Positions 50,279 to 59,643 of a stretch of DNA of 64,000 nt are shown piece after piece. The notes under the pieces were generated by a model that was not told where the DNA came from, ran no database searches, and saw only the letters and a list, made by a program, of their open reading frames with translations. Numbering within the stretch: position 1 is the first letter of the stretch; every line of letters begins with the position of its first letter. A program made the translations under genes and the position numbers. The DNA comes from Kaistella gelatinilytica (GTDB taxonomy: Bacteria > Bacteroidota > Bacteroidia > Flavobacteriales > Weeksellaceae). The stretch is from the NCBI RefSeq assembly GCF_015679325.1, contig NZ_JADPVI010000001.1, positions 1,426,001 to 1,490,000 of the forward strand. The letters are read 5' to 3'.

Positions 50279-50683
50279 TTATTCAACAAACTTTGCCCGC
50301 TCTTTTTCATTGGGCAGAAAACATTTTTGAGACGCAAGTTTCGTTCTGTTTTTAGCAATTTGATCGTAAACAAGATCCGATAAAAAACTGGGGAAAAAAT
50401 TTAAATTTCCAATAATGGCAAATTTTCCACCCATAATTCTGGCGATTTTCAACGCTGCCTGAGATTTTTTTAGATAAAAAGAATTTGGTTTCCAAAGATA
50501 AAGCGTGCTGAATTCCTTGTTTTCCAGACCTCGTTCCGTGAGAAATTTTTGTCCGAAATCTGATTGCAGAGAGGAAAATAAAAACTGATCATTCACATCA
50601 TTTTTCAGGATCCACTGAACCCAGTAATTGCAGAAACCGCAGTCCCCATCGTAAAAAACATAATATTTTGTAGAGTCGATCAT
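50279..50683 (-). CDS. Thiol-disulfide oxidoreductase DCC family protein (DUF393)
   Basis: 134 aa. The defining DxxCxxC motif is at the N-terminus (YDGDCGFCNYW), followed by FSSLQSDFG, STLYLWKPN and KSQAALKIARIMGG. DCC proteins have a thioredoxin-like fold; in vivo roles are unknown. Monocistronic, with a -7 box TATTTTTG at 50746-50739 on the minus strand, 55 nt upstream. Confidence 0.85.
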   Translation of the reverse strand: MIDSTKYYVFYDGDCGFCNYWVQWILKNDVNDQFLFSSLQSDFGQKFLTERGLENKEFSTLYLWKPNSFYLKKSQAALKIARIMGGKFAIIGNLNFFPSFLSDLVYDQIAKNRTKLASQKCFLPNEKERAKFVE

Positions 50684-50758
50684 ATTATTTTGTGCTGAAA
50701 TTCTTTAATAATTGAAGTAACGTATAGAAAGCTTTAAGCAAAAATATTTTTGAAAAAT

Positions 50759-51238
50759 CTATTTTTTTTCTTCGGGTGGTAAATTATGTTCGCGGCGAAT
50801 ATCACCTTCCACCAGTTTAAAATATTTAAGAACTTCCTGTTTTTGAGCCTCCGTAAATTTGGCCTCATGATGAATTAAAACATAAGAATCCAAAGGCATT
50901 CCACCATCTTCAACTTCACCAATCGCTTCAGCTAATTTATGTGCCTGTCTTTTGGGTTCATACGTAGCAAAAGTGGAAAAATTAAGATGTTTTCTGGCAT
51001 CCTTAATATGACTTTCTAAAAACCAGGCAACCGGTTGAACATTTGAATACCATGGATATTTCGACTCATTACTATGACAGTCGTAACAACCATTTCTGAT
51101 CAGTGCAGCCGTACTTTCCGGCGTATTTTTAATGGTCAAAAAATCCATTTGTGGAATCGCAGCCGGATTATTTTTATCAATCGGAAAAAACTGTATGATA
51201 ATAAAAGCGACAAAGAGAATAACAAGAATTTTTTTCAT
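50759..51238 (-). CDS. Heme-binding domain protein with one c-type CxxCH
   Basis: 159 aa. One N-terminal membrane helix (about 3-18) then a periplasmic domain with CYDCHSNESKYPWYSNVQPVAWFLESH and KHLNFSTF, characteristic of the small haem-binding family of Bacteroidota. The single CxxCH suggests one covalent heme c. It probably carries electrons or senses redox or gas state (inference). The -7 box lies 4 bases before the start, and a CRP/FNR-type palindrome lies upstream, shared with the divergent ahpC gene. Confidence 0.82.
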   Translation of the reverse strand: MKKILVILFVAFIIIQFFPIDKNNPAAIPQMDFLTIKNTPESTAALIRNGCYDCHSNESKYPWYSNVQPVAWFLESHIKDARKHLNFSTFATYEPKRQAHKLAEAIGEVEDGGMPLDSYVLIHHEAKFTEAQKQEVLKYFKLVEGDIRREHNLPPEEKK

Positions 51239-51242
51239 GATG

Positions 51243-51250
51243 CAAATTTA
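51243..51250 (-). promoter_or_regulatory. -7 box abutting the heme-binding gene (possible leaderless promoter)
   Basis: The minus strand reads TAAATTTG then CATC then ATG at 51238, the same spacing seen at five other genes. Confidence 0.5.
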
Positions 51251-51311
51251 ACCAGGTGAATTTAATGATAATTTTCGATATACTCCTACTTTCCTCTGCG
51301 CTTTCAAAGCG

Positions 51312-51327
51312 TGTGATTGATATCACT
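51312..51327. promoter_or_regulatory. CRP/FNR-type palindrome TGTGATTGATATCACT
   Basis: A core GTGAT-TGAT-ATCAC, perfectly symmetric, matches the CRP consensus TGTGA-N6-TCACA with one deviation and is close to the FNR consensus. It sits between the divergent heme-binding gene and ahpC. No CRP/FNR gene is in the window. Confidence 0.55.
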
Positions 51328-51451
51328 TCAATAGGAATTGCGTTGAATATTCCTTAATTTTACTCTGATGAAAAAAGTAAGTTTCTATCAAATCTTTATA
51401 AATTATAGATTTTATAAATCGAAAAAGGTTTTCTAATTGATAAAAACTGAG

Positions 51452-51459
51452 TACTTTTG
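51452..51459 (+). promoter_or_regulatory. Putative -7 box of ahpC (TACTTTTG)
   Basis: TACTTTTGC fits TANNTTTGC and ends 27 bases before the ahpC ATG. Confidence 0.5.
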
Positions 51460-51486
51460 CACTATAAAATTTAAAAACAACATATT

Positions 51487-52125
51487 ATGTCATTAGTAGG
51501 TAAAAAATTCCCAAATATTCAGATCGACGCGATGAGCGAGATGGGAGACGATTTGAAAATTAACATTTTTGAAGAAGCCACTCAAAACGAACAAAAAGTT
51601 ATATTATTCTGGTATCCGAAAGATTTCACATTCGTTTGCCCTACAGAACTTCACGCTTTCCAGGAAGCTTTAGGTGAATTCGAAAAAAGAAATACGAAAG
51701 TGATCGGAGCGTCTTGCGATACCAATGAGGTACATTTCGCGTGGTTGAATACTCCAAAAGATAACGGCGGAATCGAAGGCGTAACTTACCCTATTCTTTC
51801 AGATACGCACAGACAACTGGCAAACATGCTTGGAATTGTAGATCAGGATTTCGAATATGATGATGAAGGAAATGAGATCTTCACAGGTTCAAACGTAACT
51901 TACAGAGCAACTTATTTAATTGATGAGACTGGAAAAATTTTCCACGAAGCAGTAAATGATATGCCATTGGGAAGAAACGTAAAGGAATTTTTAAGATTGA
52001 TCGATGCTTACACGCACGTTCAAAAACATGGTGAAGTTTGCCCGGCAAACTGGGAAGAAGGAAAAGATGCAATGAAAGCAGATCGAAAATCGACTGCAGA
52101 ATATTTAGCAAGTCACAATAACTAA
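51487..52125 (+). CDS. ahpC: Peroxiredoxin (AhpC/Prx1 type)
   Basis: 212 aa typical 2-Cys peroxiredoxin that reduces H2O2 and alkyl peroxides. Peroxidatic C51 in DFTFVCPTELHAF, resolving C185 in GEVCPANWEEG; an extra C77 lies in GASCDTNEVHF. The length (212, not 187 as in E. coli AhpC) and the sequence GEVCPANW are those of the Prx1-like branch, which usually relies on thioredoxin for reduction. The thioredoxin-like gene 6 bases downstream fits this: together with the 82-aa protein they form a three-gene oxidative-stress operon. Confidence 0.93.
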   Translation: MSLVGKKFPNIQIDAMSEMGDDLKINIFEEATQNEQKVILFWYPKDFTFVCPTELHAFQEALGEFEKRNTKVIGASCDTNEVHFAWLNTPKDNGGIEGVTYPILSDTHRQLANMLGIVDQDFEYDDEGNEIFTGSNVTYRATYLIDETGKIFHEAVNDMPLGRNVKEFLRLIDAYTHVQKHGEVCPANWEEGKDAMKADRKSTAEYLASHNN

Positions 52126-52131
52126 GAAATT

Positions 52132-52440
52132 ATGTACACAGAATTAGCAGAAGATACTTTGCAGCAAATAGTTGCAGACAATGAAAAAGTAGTCGTACAA
52201 TACGGCGCAACATGGTGTGGAAACTGCAGAATCATGAAGCCGAAATTCAAGAAATTAGCTTCAGAAAATGATGCGATCCCTTTCTTATATGTTGACGCTG
52301 AAAAGTTACCGGAAAGTAGAAAATTAGCGAAAGTTGATAATTTACCAACCTTTGCGATTTTCAAAAATGGGGAACTGGTGAATCAGGTTCAGTCGAACCA
52401 AGCTGAAAGTCTAATTAATTTATTTAATGAATTAAACTAA
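52132..52440 (+). CDS. Thioredoxin-like protein
   Basis: 102 aa, one thioredoxin fold without signal peptide. Active site ATWCGNCRIMKPKF (C29, C32): the WCGNC variant of WCGPC, with Asn in place of Pro, which may change redox potential. PTFAIFKNGE carries the cis-Pro. It starts 6 bases after ahpC and ends overlapping the next start by one base, so it is the likely reductant of the peroxiredoxin. Confidence 0.9.
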   Translation: MYTELAEDTLQQIVADNEKVVVQYGATWCGNCRIMKPKFKKLASENDAIPFLYVDAEKLPESRKLAKVDNLPTFAIFKNGELVNQVQSNQAESLINLFNELN

Positions 52441-52688
52441 TGAAATTACCTGTAATCAGACAGTTTTATCAAACGCAAACGGTTGAAAATCTGGAAAAAA
52501 CACTGGAAGTTTTAGAAGCATTTTCAGAATTTAGAGGAACAACAGAAGAAGATCTGAATGTTACCGGAGAATTGATCACCAATATTTGTGGAGCGCTGGA
52601 AGTGCATGCAAATGTTGCGAATGGAATGCCCGAAAGAGATGCACTAAACTCCTTTGCACAAAAGGTTTTAGGCTCAATTGATCGATAG
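52440..52688 (+). CDS. DUF6952 family small protein
   Basis: 82 aa, soluble and mostly helical (MKLPVIRQFYQTQTVENLEKTLEVLEAFSEF), acidic with one cysteine (NICGALEVH). I recognise it as the Bacteroidota family DUF6952, unknown function. Its ATG shares a base with the stop of the thioredoxin gene, so translation is coupled. A role in the peroxide response or as partner of thioredoxin is inferred from the operon. The bidirectional terminator after it closes the unit. Confidence 0.75.
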   Translation: MKLPVIRQFYQTQTVENLEKTLEVLEAFSEFRGTTEEDLNVTGELITNICGALEVHANVANGMPERDALNSFAQKVLGSIDR

Positions 52689-52709
52689 TATTCAGTAAAA
52701 ATGAAAGAA

Positions 52710-52738
52710 AAAGGCGGGAAATTTTCCCGCCTTTTTTT
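52710..52738. terminator. Bidirectional terminator after ahpC operon
   Basis: AAAAGGCGGGAAA / TTTTCCCGCCTTTTT: a stem of about 11 bp with a tiny loop, T-runs on both strands. It separates the convergent ahpC operon and the lipoprotein gene. Confidence 0.88.
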
Positions 52739-52742
52739 ATTG

Positions 52743-53276
52743 TTAATCGTCATTATTATCCCGATCCCGATCTTTGGATTTGAATCTCTTTTTATACTCT
52801 TTTCCGTTACGGTTCTCATATTTATGATCGTCGTCTTTCCTATATCGTCGATCGCCCTCGTCATCTCTTCTCTGGCGGTCGTTATTCCAGTCGCCATCTC
52901 TTTTTTTCATTTGTCCTCTCGCGTAATCTTTCGCATTGCCACCGTAAATTTTCTTGGCTTGTCCCGGCGGAAGTCTTCTTGCATTATTGTTCGGATAAAA
53001 AACCTGATGGTTGTTTCCATTTCTTCCTAAAACCCCGGGTTGACCCGAAATATCACCTGTTCTGATTATTCGACCGTTTTGATAAACGTTTCCGTTCCTA
53101 TCGCGAAAAATATCATTTTGTCCGTAAACCGTTCCATCTGGAACTCTGTAAACACCACGATTGTTGGTTGGATAGTTGTTTGGGTTATTATTCCCGTAAA
53201 CATCATTTGCTGTACCACACGACGACAGCACAAAAGCGAATCCCGAGAGTGCAACTATTTTAAGTAAATTTTTCAT
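52743..53276 (-). CDS. Hypothetical lipoprotein with Asn/Gly-rich middle and charged tail
   Basis: 177 aa. A lipoprotein signal with lipobox LSSC (about residue 20) is followed by an Asn/Tyr/Pro-rich stretch, then RNGNVYQNGRIIRTG, a GRNGNN repeat, and a C-terminal 60 residues rich in Asp, Arg and Lys (RDDEGDRRYRKDDDHKYENR). The charged tail may bind polyanions or polycations at the envelope. No named family recognised. It stands alone. Confidence 0.75.
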   Translation of the reverse strand: MKNLLKIVALSGFAFVLSSCGTANDVYGNNNPNNYPTNNRGVYRVPDGTVYGQNDIFRDRNGNVYQNGRIIRTGDISGQPGVLGRNGNNHQVFYPNNNARRLPPGQAKKIYGGNAKDYARGQMKKRDGDWNNDRQRRDDEGDRRYRKDDDHKYENRNGKEYKKRFKSKDRDRDNNDD

Positions 53277-53514
53277 TTTTTAAATTTTAAAGATTATGGC
53301 CTAAGTTTCCATAATAGTGCCAAACTCTAAAATTCAAGAGGGATCGGAAATGGGAGAATATCTAAATACCGCTATTTCAGGAGATTATTCGAATAAAATA
53401 ACATTGCACTTTATGCAGTTTTAGTGGTGCTTTTTAGAAACATTAATGACTTACAATTTATTAATTTCGAAAAAATATTAGAAATTTTTTCAATCAATTA
53501 ACAATCTGTTTTTT

Positions 53515-55080
53515 CTAAAGTTTACTTAAACTTTCAGCGACTTTCAAAGCACATTTTTCGCCATCGATCGCCGCAGAAATAATTCCGCCTGCATAACCTG
53601 CGCCTTCACCACAAGGATATAAACCTTTGATTTGAATATGTTCTAAAGAAATATCGTGACGTGGAATTCGAACTGGCGAAGAAGTGCGGCTTTCCGGCGC
53701 GTGCAAAACCGCCTCATTGGTCAAATAACCTTTCATCGATTTTTCGAACTGCAGAAAACCTTCCCGCATGATCTGCGTTAAAAATCCGGGGAAAACCTGT
53801 CCCATTTCAACGGAAGTCGTTCCGGGGACATAAGAAGTTTTTGGAATATCTTGTGAAACTTTATTCTGCGTAAAATCGACCATTCTCTGCGCCGGAGCTT
53901 TTTGAGTTTCACCCGCTAAATGCCAAGCTTTTTGCTCAATTGCTTTCTGAAATTCCATTCCTGCTAAAGGTCCGAACTGTTGGTAAGGTTTAAAATCTTC
54001 CAGTTTTAATTCGACCACAATTCCGGAATTTGCGGTAGCTTGATCTCTTTTGGAAGGCGACCAACCATTCGTCACCACTTCTCCCGGGCTGGTTGCACAT
54101 GGCGCAATTACGCCGCCTGGACACATACAGAAAGAATAAATTCCGCGACCCTGAACTTGTTTTACGACTGAATATGGCGCGGGTGGCAAAAATTCCCCGC
54201 GATAATCGCAGGAATATTGAATTTTATCGATCAATGATTGTGGATGTTCTGCGCGAACGCCCAAAGCAAAAGGTTTCGCTTCGATCAGAATATTTTTTTT
54301 ATGTAATAATTCGAAAATATCACGAGCCGAGTGACCCGTTGCTAAAATAACTTTCTGAGCGGAAATTACATCTCCATTTTGCAGAACGACACCTTGCATT
54401 TCGTTATTTTTCAAGACAAAATCGGTGACGCGGGTTTCAAATAAAACTTCTCCGCCGCACGCGATAATTTTCTCCCGAATATCCTGAATAATTTGAGGTA
54501 ATTTATTGGTTCCAATGTGCGGATGCGCTTCGACCATAATATCCGGAGTCGCGCCAAAACCAACGAATAGTTCTAAAACCCGGTCAATATCGCCACGCTT
54601 TTTGGAACGCGTATATAATTTTCCATCGGAATACGTTCCTGCTCCACCTTCGCCAAAACAATAATTGGAATCTTCATTGACTATTCCATCAACGTTAATG
54701 GCTTTTAAATCCCGGCGGCGACCACGAACTTCTTTTCCACGCTCTAAAACGATCGGTTTTAATCCAAGTTCAATTAATTGCAAAGCTGCAAATAATCCGG
54801 CTGGACCGGCTCCGACAACGATCACTTCCTGTTTATTTTCAACATTCGGATAATCCGGTAATTCAATTTTTGAAGCCGTATAGTCTTCACCAACAAGAAA
54901 AGCATTTCCTTTCAGATTGACTTTAATGGATTTTTGGCGTGCATCGATGGAACGTTTTAAAACCACCACTTTCTGAATTTCAGCAGGACTAATTTTACAA
55001 AATTTAGCAACCTGTTTTGCTAACAGATCTTCATTTGAAGCTGCTTCCGGTGATACTTGAAACTGAAATTCTTTTGGCAT
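53515..55080 (-). CDS. FAD-dependent oxidoreductase (COG2509-like)
   Basis: 521 aa. A Rossmann FAD motif VVGAGPAGLFAALQL lies near residue 90, with a preceding ACT/ferredoxin-like N-terminal domain (about 1-80). Further motifs: GEGGAGTYSDGKLYTR, ATGHSARDIFELL, CMCPGGVIAPCATSPGEVVTNGWS and a closing CGEGAGYAGGIISAAIDGEKCA. This is the uncharacterised FAD-dependent dehydrogenase family COG2509; cofactor is probable, substrate unknown. The start lies four bases after a -7 box. It is the only gene on its transcript. Confidence 0.87.
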   Translation of the reverse strand: MPKEFQFQVSPEAASNEDLLAKQVAKFCKISPAEIQKVVVLKRSIDARQKSIKVNLKGNAFLVGEDYTASKIELPDYPNVENKQEVIVVGAGPAGLFAALQLIELGLKPIVLERGKEVRGRRRDLKAINVDGIVNEDSNYCFGEGGAGTYSDGKLYTRSKKRGDIDRVLELFVGFGATPDIMVEAHPHIGTNKLPQIIQDIREKIIACGGEVLFETRVTDFVLKNNEMQGVVLQNGDVISAQKVILATGHSARDIFELLHKKNILIEAKPFALGVRAEHPQSLIDKIQYSCDYRGEFLPPAPYSVVKQVQGRGIYSFCMCPGGVIAPCATSPGEVVTNGWSPSKRDQATANSGIVVELKLEDFKPYQQFGPLAGMEFQKAIEQKAWHLAGETQKAPAQRMVDFTQNKVSQDIPKTSYVPGTTSVEMGQVFPGFLTQIMREGFLQFEKSMKGYLTNEAVLHAPESRTSSPVRIPRHDISLEHIQIKGLYPCGEGAGYAGGIISAAIDGEKCALKVAESLSKL

Positions 55081-55084
55081 TGCG

Positions 55085-55092
55085 CAAAAATA
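55085..55092 (-). promoter_or_regulatory. -7 box abutting the FAD oxidoreductase (possible leaderless promoter)
   Basis: The minus strand reads TATTTTTG then CGCA then ATG at 55080. Confidence 0.5.
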
Positions 55093-55173
55093 AGGGAAAA
55101 GATTTAAAAATTATTATTGTAAAAAAATTACTTTTTCAGGTAAAATAAATGATCGACTGGAAAATTATAATAT

Positions 55174-55671
55174 TTAAATTCCAACAATCTTACTTCGTCT
55201 TTCCAATAAAATAATATCCCGCCAAGCGCCATTCATCTGACCAATTTTCTCCCGATATCCAACTTCCCGAAAACCTTGTTTCTTATGAACATAAATACTG
55301 GCTTCGTTTTCCGGGAAAATTCCGGCTTGTAAAGTCCAGAACTCGTGCTCTTCACTGTCGAGAATTAATTTTTTCAATAACATCGAACCCAATCCTTTTC
55401 CCTGTACCGAATTGGATAAGTAAATACTTACTTCGGCGACCCCTTTGAAACAATCGCGATTACTAATGGGTTGTAAAGCTGCCCAACCTACGATTTCTTC
55501 ATTTTCGTTCTCTAAAACAAATCGACAAATATTGAAATGTTTCTGATCCCAACATTCCCAGGTAGGTGCTGATGGATCAAACGTGGCATTTTTTCCCTCG
55601 ATTCCTTCCTGGAATATTTCTAAAACTTTCTCACCATCGGCTGGTAACATTTCGCGGATTTCGTAGTTCAT
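55174..55671 (-). CDS. GNAT family N-acetyltransferase
   Basis: 165 aa GNAT fold. Acetyl-CoA loop VQGKGLGSMLLKKLI (Q/R-x2-G-x-G/A) and strand VAEVSIYLSN are visible, with VGWAALQPIS before and EASIYVHKKQGFREVGYREKIGQMNGAWRDIILLERR after. This arrangement is that of phosphinothricin/amino-acid acetyltransferases (Pat/MnaT-like). The substrate is not determined by sequence. Preceded on the same strand by the DUF421 gene, 17 bases upstream. Confidence 0.85.
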   Translation of the reverse strand: MNYEIREMLPADGEKVLEIFQEGIEGKNATFDPSAPTWECWDQKHFNICRFVLENENEEIVGWAALQPISNRDCFKGVAEVSIYLSNSVQGKGLGSMLLKKLILDSEEHEFWTLQAGIFPENEASIYVHKKQGFREVGYREKIGQMNGAWRDIILLERRSKIVGI

Positions 55672-55688
55672 TTTTTCGGTAATTTATT

Positions 55689-56207
55689 TTAAAATCGATG
55701 TGTTTTACGGGGATATTTTCTTTTGTGATGTGAATAGTTTGTACCACTGCTTTTTTTATCCATTGATATAACACTTATATTTCCGTCAACTTCTAAAACT
55801 GCTAATTTTACGTCCTCAATTTTCTCAACACCATGTTCGCGTACTGCTTCTTCGAGCTCATCAAAATCGATATCTTCCTTTTTCATTGCAACATTATCTA
55901 CGATTCCATCTCTAATTAAAATGACGGGATCAGATTCGATGAGACTTTTGATCTTAGAATTTTTGAAAATAATTTTCTTGACCACAAAATTGGAGGCAAA
56001 TAAAACCAGAGCAGCAACCAAACCACCTTGTAAACTCGTATTAGAGCCGACCATGGCATTTTGCACTGCATTGGAAATGAGCAAAAGCAAGACAATATCT
56101 CCTGCATTTAACTGCGACAATTGGTTCTTACCAAAAAGCCGAATCGCTGCGAACATAAATAAGTAGACGGCAAGACTGCGTAAAGCGACATCAAGAAAGG
56201 GATTCAT
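55689..56207 (-). CDS. DUF421 (YetF-type) membrane protein
   Basis: 172 aa. Three membrane helices fill the first 85 residues, with FGKNQLSQLNAGDIVLLLLISNAVQNAMVGSN, a family signature, followed by a cytoplasmic DUF421 domain (SDPVILIRDGIVDNVAMKKEDIDFDELEEAVREHGVEKIEDVKLAVLEVDGNISVI). The function is unknown; some homologues relate to germination or stress. Probably cotranscribed with the downstream GNAT gene (17-base gap). Confidence 0.87.
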   Translation of the reverse strand: MNPFLDVALRSLAVYLFMFAAIRLFGKNQLSQLNAGDIVLLLLISNAVQNAMVGSNTSLQGGLVAALVLFASNFVVKKIIFKNSKIKSLIESDPVILIRDGIVDNVAMKKEDIDFDELEEAVREHGVEKIEDVKLAVLEVDGNISVISMDKKSSGTNYSHHKRKYPRKTHRF

Positions 56208-56370
56208 TATATTCTGTTTTGTAATGCAAAGTAAAAGAAATTAACTTTTAGTTTTTCAATTTGATTTTGAAAAGCATTCATTTTATTTCAGAAAAGATTT
56301 AAAACTTTATCAAAGATTGATGCAATTAATAAAAGTAGAGAAATTCAATAGTATTGAACATCTAAATCAA

Positions 56371-59202
56371 TCAGTTCAATTCCCTTTTCAAATATTTCGC
56401 TGTCAATGATTTTCTGGATTTTACAATCTCTTCCGGAGTTCCTTTTGCGATAATTTCTCCACCATGTTTTCCACCTTCCGGACCAATGTCGATAATGTGA
56501 TCTGCGAGTTTGATTACATCCAAATTATGTTCGATGATGATGAAAGAATTTCCTAATTCCACAAGTTTTGTAATCGCTTCCATTAAGACTTTTACATCTT
56601 CAAAATGCAATCCTGTTGTTGGTTCATCTAAGATATAAAGTGTATTTCCGGTTTGTCTTTTCGATAATTCGGTCGCGAGTTTTATCCGTTGTGCTTCACC
56701 ACCACTCAAAGTCGTGGATTGTTGACCCATCGTAATGTAACCTAAACCAACATCCTGCATGGTTTTTACTCTCGCATAGATTTTCGGGATCGGTTGAAAA
56801 AATTCTGTCGCTTCATCGATCGTCATTTCCAAAACATCAGAAATTGATTTTCCTTTATACCGAACTTCCAGGGTTTCGCGGTTGAATCTTTTACCGTTAC
56901 ACGTTTCACAATGAACATAAACGTCGGGCAAGAAATTCATTTCAATGACTTTCAAACCACCACCTTGACAGGTTTCGCATCTTCCACCTTTTACGTTGAA
57001 GGAAAATCTTCCGGCTTTATAACCTCTAATTTTAGATTCGGGGAGTTCCGCGAAAAGATTTCGGATGTCGGTAAACATTCCGGTGTAAGTCGCAGGATTT
57101 GAACGTGGCGTTCTGCCGATCGGTGATTGATCAACATCTACAATTTTGTCTATATTATCAATTCCCTCAATTTTTTTGTACGGTAAAGGATCCTGAACAC
57201 TTCGATAAAAATGTCGGTTCAAGATCGGATATAAAGTTCCATTAATTAAAGAAGATTTTCCACTTCCGGAAATTCCCGTAACGACAACTAATTTACCTAA
57301 AGGAATCTCAAGGTTCACATTTTTCAAGTTATTTCCTGTTGCGCCTTTTAAAGAAATCGATTTGCCGTTCCCTTCTCTTCGGGTTTCCGGAATTTCAATT
57401 TTGCGTTTTCCTGTAATATAATCTGCGGTGATGGTGTCAGCTTTCAACAACTCTTTTGGTTTTCCCTGCCAAAGAATTTCTCCACCGAATTTCCCGGCTC
57501 TTGGACCAATGTCTAAAACCTCATCAGCTTCCATGATCATGTCTTTGTCGTGCTCAACAACGATTACAGAGTTTCCGATGTCTCTTAAATTTTTCAAAGA
57601 CGCGATGAGTCTTTCGTTATCTCTTTGATGCAAACCAATGGAAGGTTCATCTAAAATATAAAGCACATTGACCAGTTGCGATCCGATCTGTGTTGCAAGA
57701 CGGATCCGCTGCGATTCCCCACCCGAAAGCGTTCTTGAACTTCGGCTTAAACTTAAATATTCCAAACCAACATCCAGAAGAAATTGCAGTCTGGTTTTGA
57801 TTTCCTTTAAAATTTCATGACCGATTATTTTTTGTTTTGAACTGAAAGTATCTTCAACTTCATTAAGCCAGATTTTCAGATCAGAAAGTGATAGCGCATT
57901 AATTTCTGCAATGTTTTTTCCATCGATCTTAAAACTCAAACTTGAAGGCTGCAAACGCGTTCCTTTACATTCCGGACAGGTTTCTTCCGTCGTAAAATGT
58001 CTTTCCAATAAAATCGCATCGTAACTTTCTTTATCATCGATCATTTCATTGATGATCGGAACCAGACCGTCGAAATTGACCTTTATTTTTTTGGTAATTC
58101 CGGCGTATTTTAGATCCTTGTTAAATTCTTTGTGACAACCATGATACACGTATTCAAGCGCTTCTTTCGGAATATCTTTGAACGGTGTCGCTAAACTCAA
58201 ACCGAAGATCTCTAAAATATTTTTGATCTGACCAGAGATCCATTTGTTGGATTTCATATCTTCCAGAGGAAGCAAACCTCCCTGATTGATAGAAAGTTTA
58301 GGATTCTCTACAAAATAATCGGTGTTGACTCTTTTCACTTCGCCCAAACCTTTGCAATAAGGGCAACTTCCTTTCGGAGAATTGAAGGAAAAGGTGTTAG
58401 GTTCGGGTAAAGCCAAAGATTGTCCGGACTCATCATCCATCAAATTTTTGGAGAAATAATCGATCTCATCGCTGCCTAATTTCTGAATTCCAATAACGCC
58501 TTCCCCCATTTGTAAAGCGGTTTTCAGCGATTTTTCCATGCGGTTTTCTGAAGCACTTTCGCCGATGATCCAGCGGTCGATCACAATATCGATATCGTGG
58601 GTTTTGTAGCGGTCGAGTTTTAAATCGTATTCAATATCCTGCAGATCTCCGTCGATTCTGGCTTGCCCGTAACCTTTCTTCGCCATCTGGATAAAAAGTT
58701 CATGGTAATGTCCTTTTCTGGAACGCACTACAGGAGCCATCAACATTACCTTTTCACCCTTGTAATTTTTATTGATGGTTTCTAAGATCTGCTCTTCCGT
58801 ATAACTCACCAGTTTTTTTCCGGAATGCAAAGAATACGCATCGGAAACTCTGGCGAAAAGTAAACGCAGATAATCGTAGAGTTCGGTCACTGTCCCAACG
58901 GTTGAACGTGGATTTTTATTCGTGGTTTTCTGTTCGATGGCGATCACGGGAGAAAGTCCGTCGATCTTGTCGACATCCGGTCTTTCTAAACCGCCAAGAA
59001 ACTGTCTTGCATAAGCCGAAAAAGTTTCGATATATCGTCTTTGACCTTCTGCGAAAATGGTATCAAAAGCCAGGGAAGATTTTCCACTCCCGGAAAGTCC
59101 GGTGATCACAACGAGTTCATTGCGGGGAATTTTGACGTCTATATTTTTGAGATTGTGTTCACGGGCACCGTAAACTTCGATATATTCTTTCTGATCTTTC
59201 AT
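56371..59202 (-). CDS. uvrA: Excinuclease ABC subunit A
   Basis: 943 aa. Two ABC ATPase units: Walker [13 protein letters not shown] and [15 protein letters not shown] signatures [14 protein letters not shown] and [14 protein letters not shown], and Walker [14 protein letters not shown] and [13 protein letters not shown]. Zinc modules: [18 protein letters not shown] and CETCQGGG...CETCNGKRF. It is the damage-recognition subunit of nucleotide excision repair. Length is normal. It has a -7 box TATTTTTG 34 bases upstream of the start and is monocistronic. Confidence 0.96.
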   Translation of the reverse strand: MKDQKEYIEVYGAREHNLKNIDVKIPRNELVVITGLSGSGKSSLAFDTIFAEGQRRYIETFSAYARQFLGGLERPDVDKIDGLSPVIAIEQKTTNKNPRSTVGTVTELYDYLRLLFARVSDAYSLHSGKKLVSYTEEQILETINKNYKGEKVMLMAPVVRSRKGHYHELFIQMAKKGYGQARIDGDLQDIEYDLKLDRYKTHDIDIVIDRWIIGESASENRMEKSLKTALQMGEGVIGIQKLGSDEIDYFSKNLMDDESGQSLALPEPNTFSFNSPKGSCPYCKGLGEVKRVNTDYFVENPKLSINQGGLLPLEDMKSNKWISGQIKNILEIFGLSLATPFKDIPKEALEYVYHGCHKEFNKDLKYAGITKKIKVNFDGLVPIINEMIDDKESYDAILLERHFTTEETCPECKGTRLQPSSLSFKIDGKNIAEINALSLSDLKIWLNEVEDTFSSKQKIIGHEILKEIKTRLQFLLDVGLEYLSLSRSSRTLSGGESQRIRLATQIGSQLVNVLYILDEPSIGLHQRDNERLIASLKNLRDIGNSVIVVEHDKDMIMEADEVLDIGPRAGKFGGEILWQGKPKELLKADTITADYITGKRKIEIPETRREGNGKSISLKGATGNNLKNVNLEIPLGKLVVVTGISGSGKSSLINGTLYPILNRHFYRSVQDPLPYKKIEGIDNIDKIVDVDQSPIGRTPRSNPATYTGMFTDIRNLFAELPESKIRGYKAGRFSFNVKGGRCETCQGGGLKVIEMNFLPDVYVHCETCNGKRFNRETLEVRYKGKSISDVLEMTIDEATEFFQPIPKIYARVKTMQDVGLGYITMGQQSTTLSGGEAQRIKLATELSKRQTGNTLYILDEPTTGLHFEDVKVLMEAITKLVELGNSFIIIEHNLDVIKLADHIIDIGPEGGKHGGEIIAKGTPEEIVKSRKSLTAKYLKRELN

Positions 59203-59236
59203 TGTAATGTTCCAAAATTCAATTTTTGGAATTCTG

Positions 59237-59244
59237 CAAAAATA
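59237..59244 (-). promoter_or_regulatory. Putative -7 box of uvrA (TATTTTTG)
   Basis: The minus strand reads TATTTTTGC, fitting TANNTTTGC, 34 nt before the uvrA start. Confidence 0.5.
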
Positions 59245-59383
59245 CGGAAATTTTATAGGATTATAAAGTCTGACATTCTTTATTATTATTCCTTAAAGTT
59301 CTGAGAATGATTAAAAAAAGCATCTTAAATTTTATTCAAAAAATGATTTACGCTGAATTTGATTGAATTAAAATCACCTCAAT

Positions 59384-59485
59384 ATGAGTTTTCCTACCGA
59401 TCTGGAAATTGCAGAATCCTCGAACATCTTACTCATCAAAAAGATTGCCGAAAAAGCTTCTTTTAATTTAAATTTCTTCGCATGA
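59384..59485 (+). pseudogene. Truncated 5' duplicate of fhs (33-codon remnant)
   Basis: MSFPTDLEIAES continues as SNILLIKKIAEKASFNLNFFA then stop. The first 12 residues are identical to the fhs N-terminus, and IKKIAEK mirrors IKNIADK; similarity then stops. The upstream sequence GATTGAATTAAAA and a -7 box (TGAATTTG at 59354-59361, one change from fhs's TAAATTTG) are also duplicated. Between it and intact fhs lies the SDR gene. The remaining 158 bases to the SDR start hold nothing I recognise. Confidence 0.8.
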
Positions 59486-59643
59486 AAAATTGAAATTATT
59501 CCATTTGAACATGTAATTCCAACTTTCCAACATTTCGTAAGACTCGATCATTCATTACCTTTACTTCAATATAAAACCAACTATTTTCAATAATAAAGTA
59601 TCTGTTACAGTTGGCGAAATAATCATTTAAAAGTTAAAAAGTT

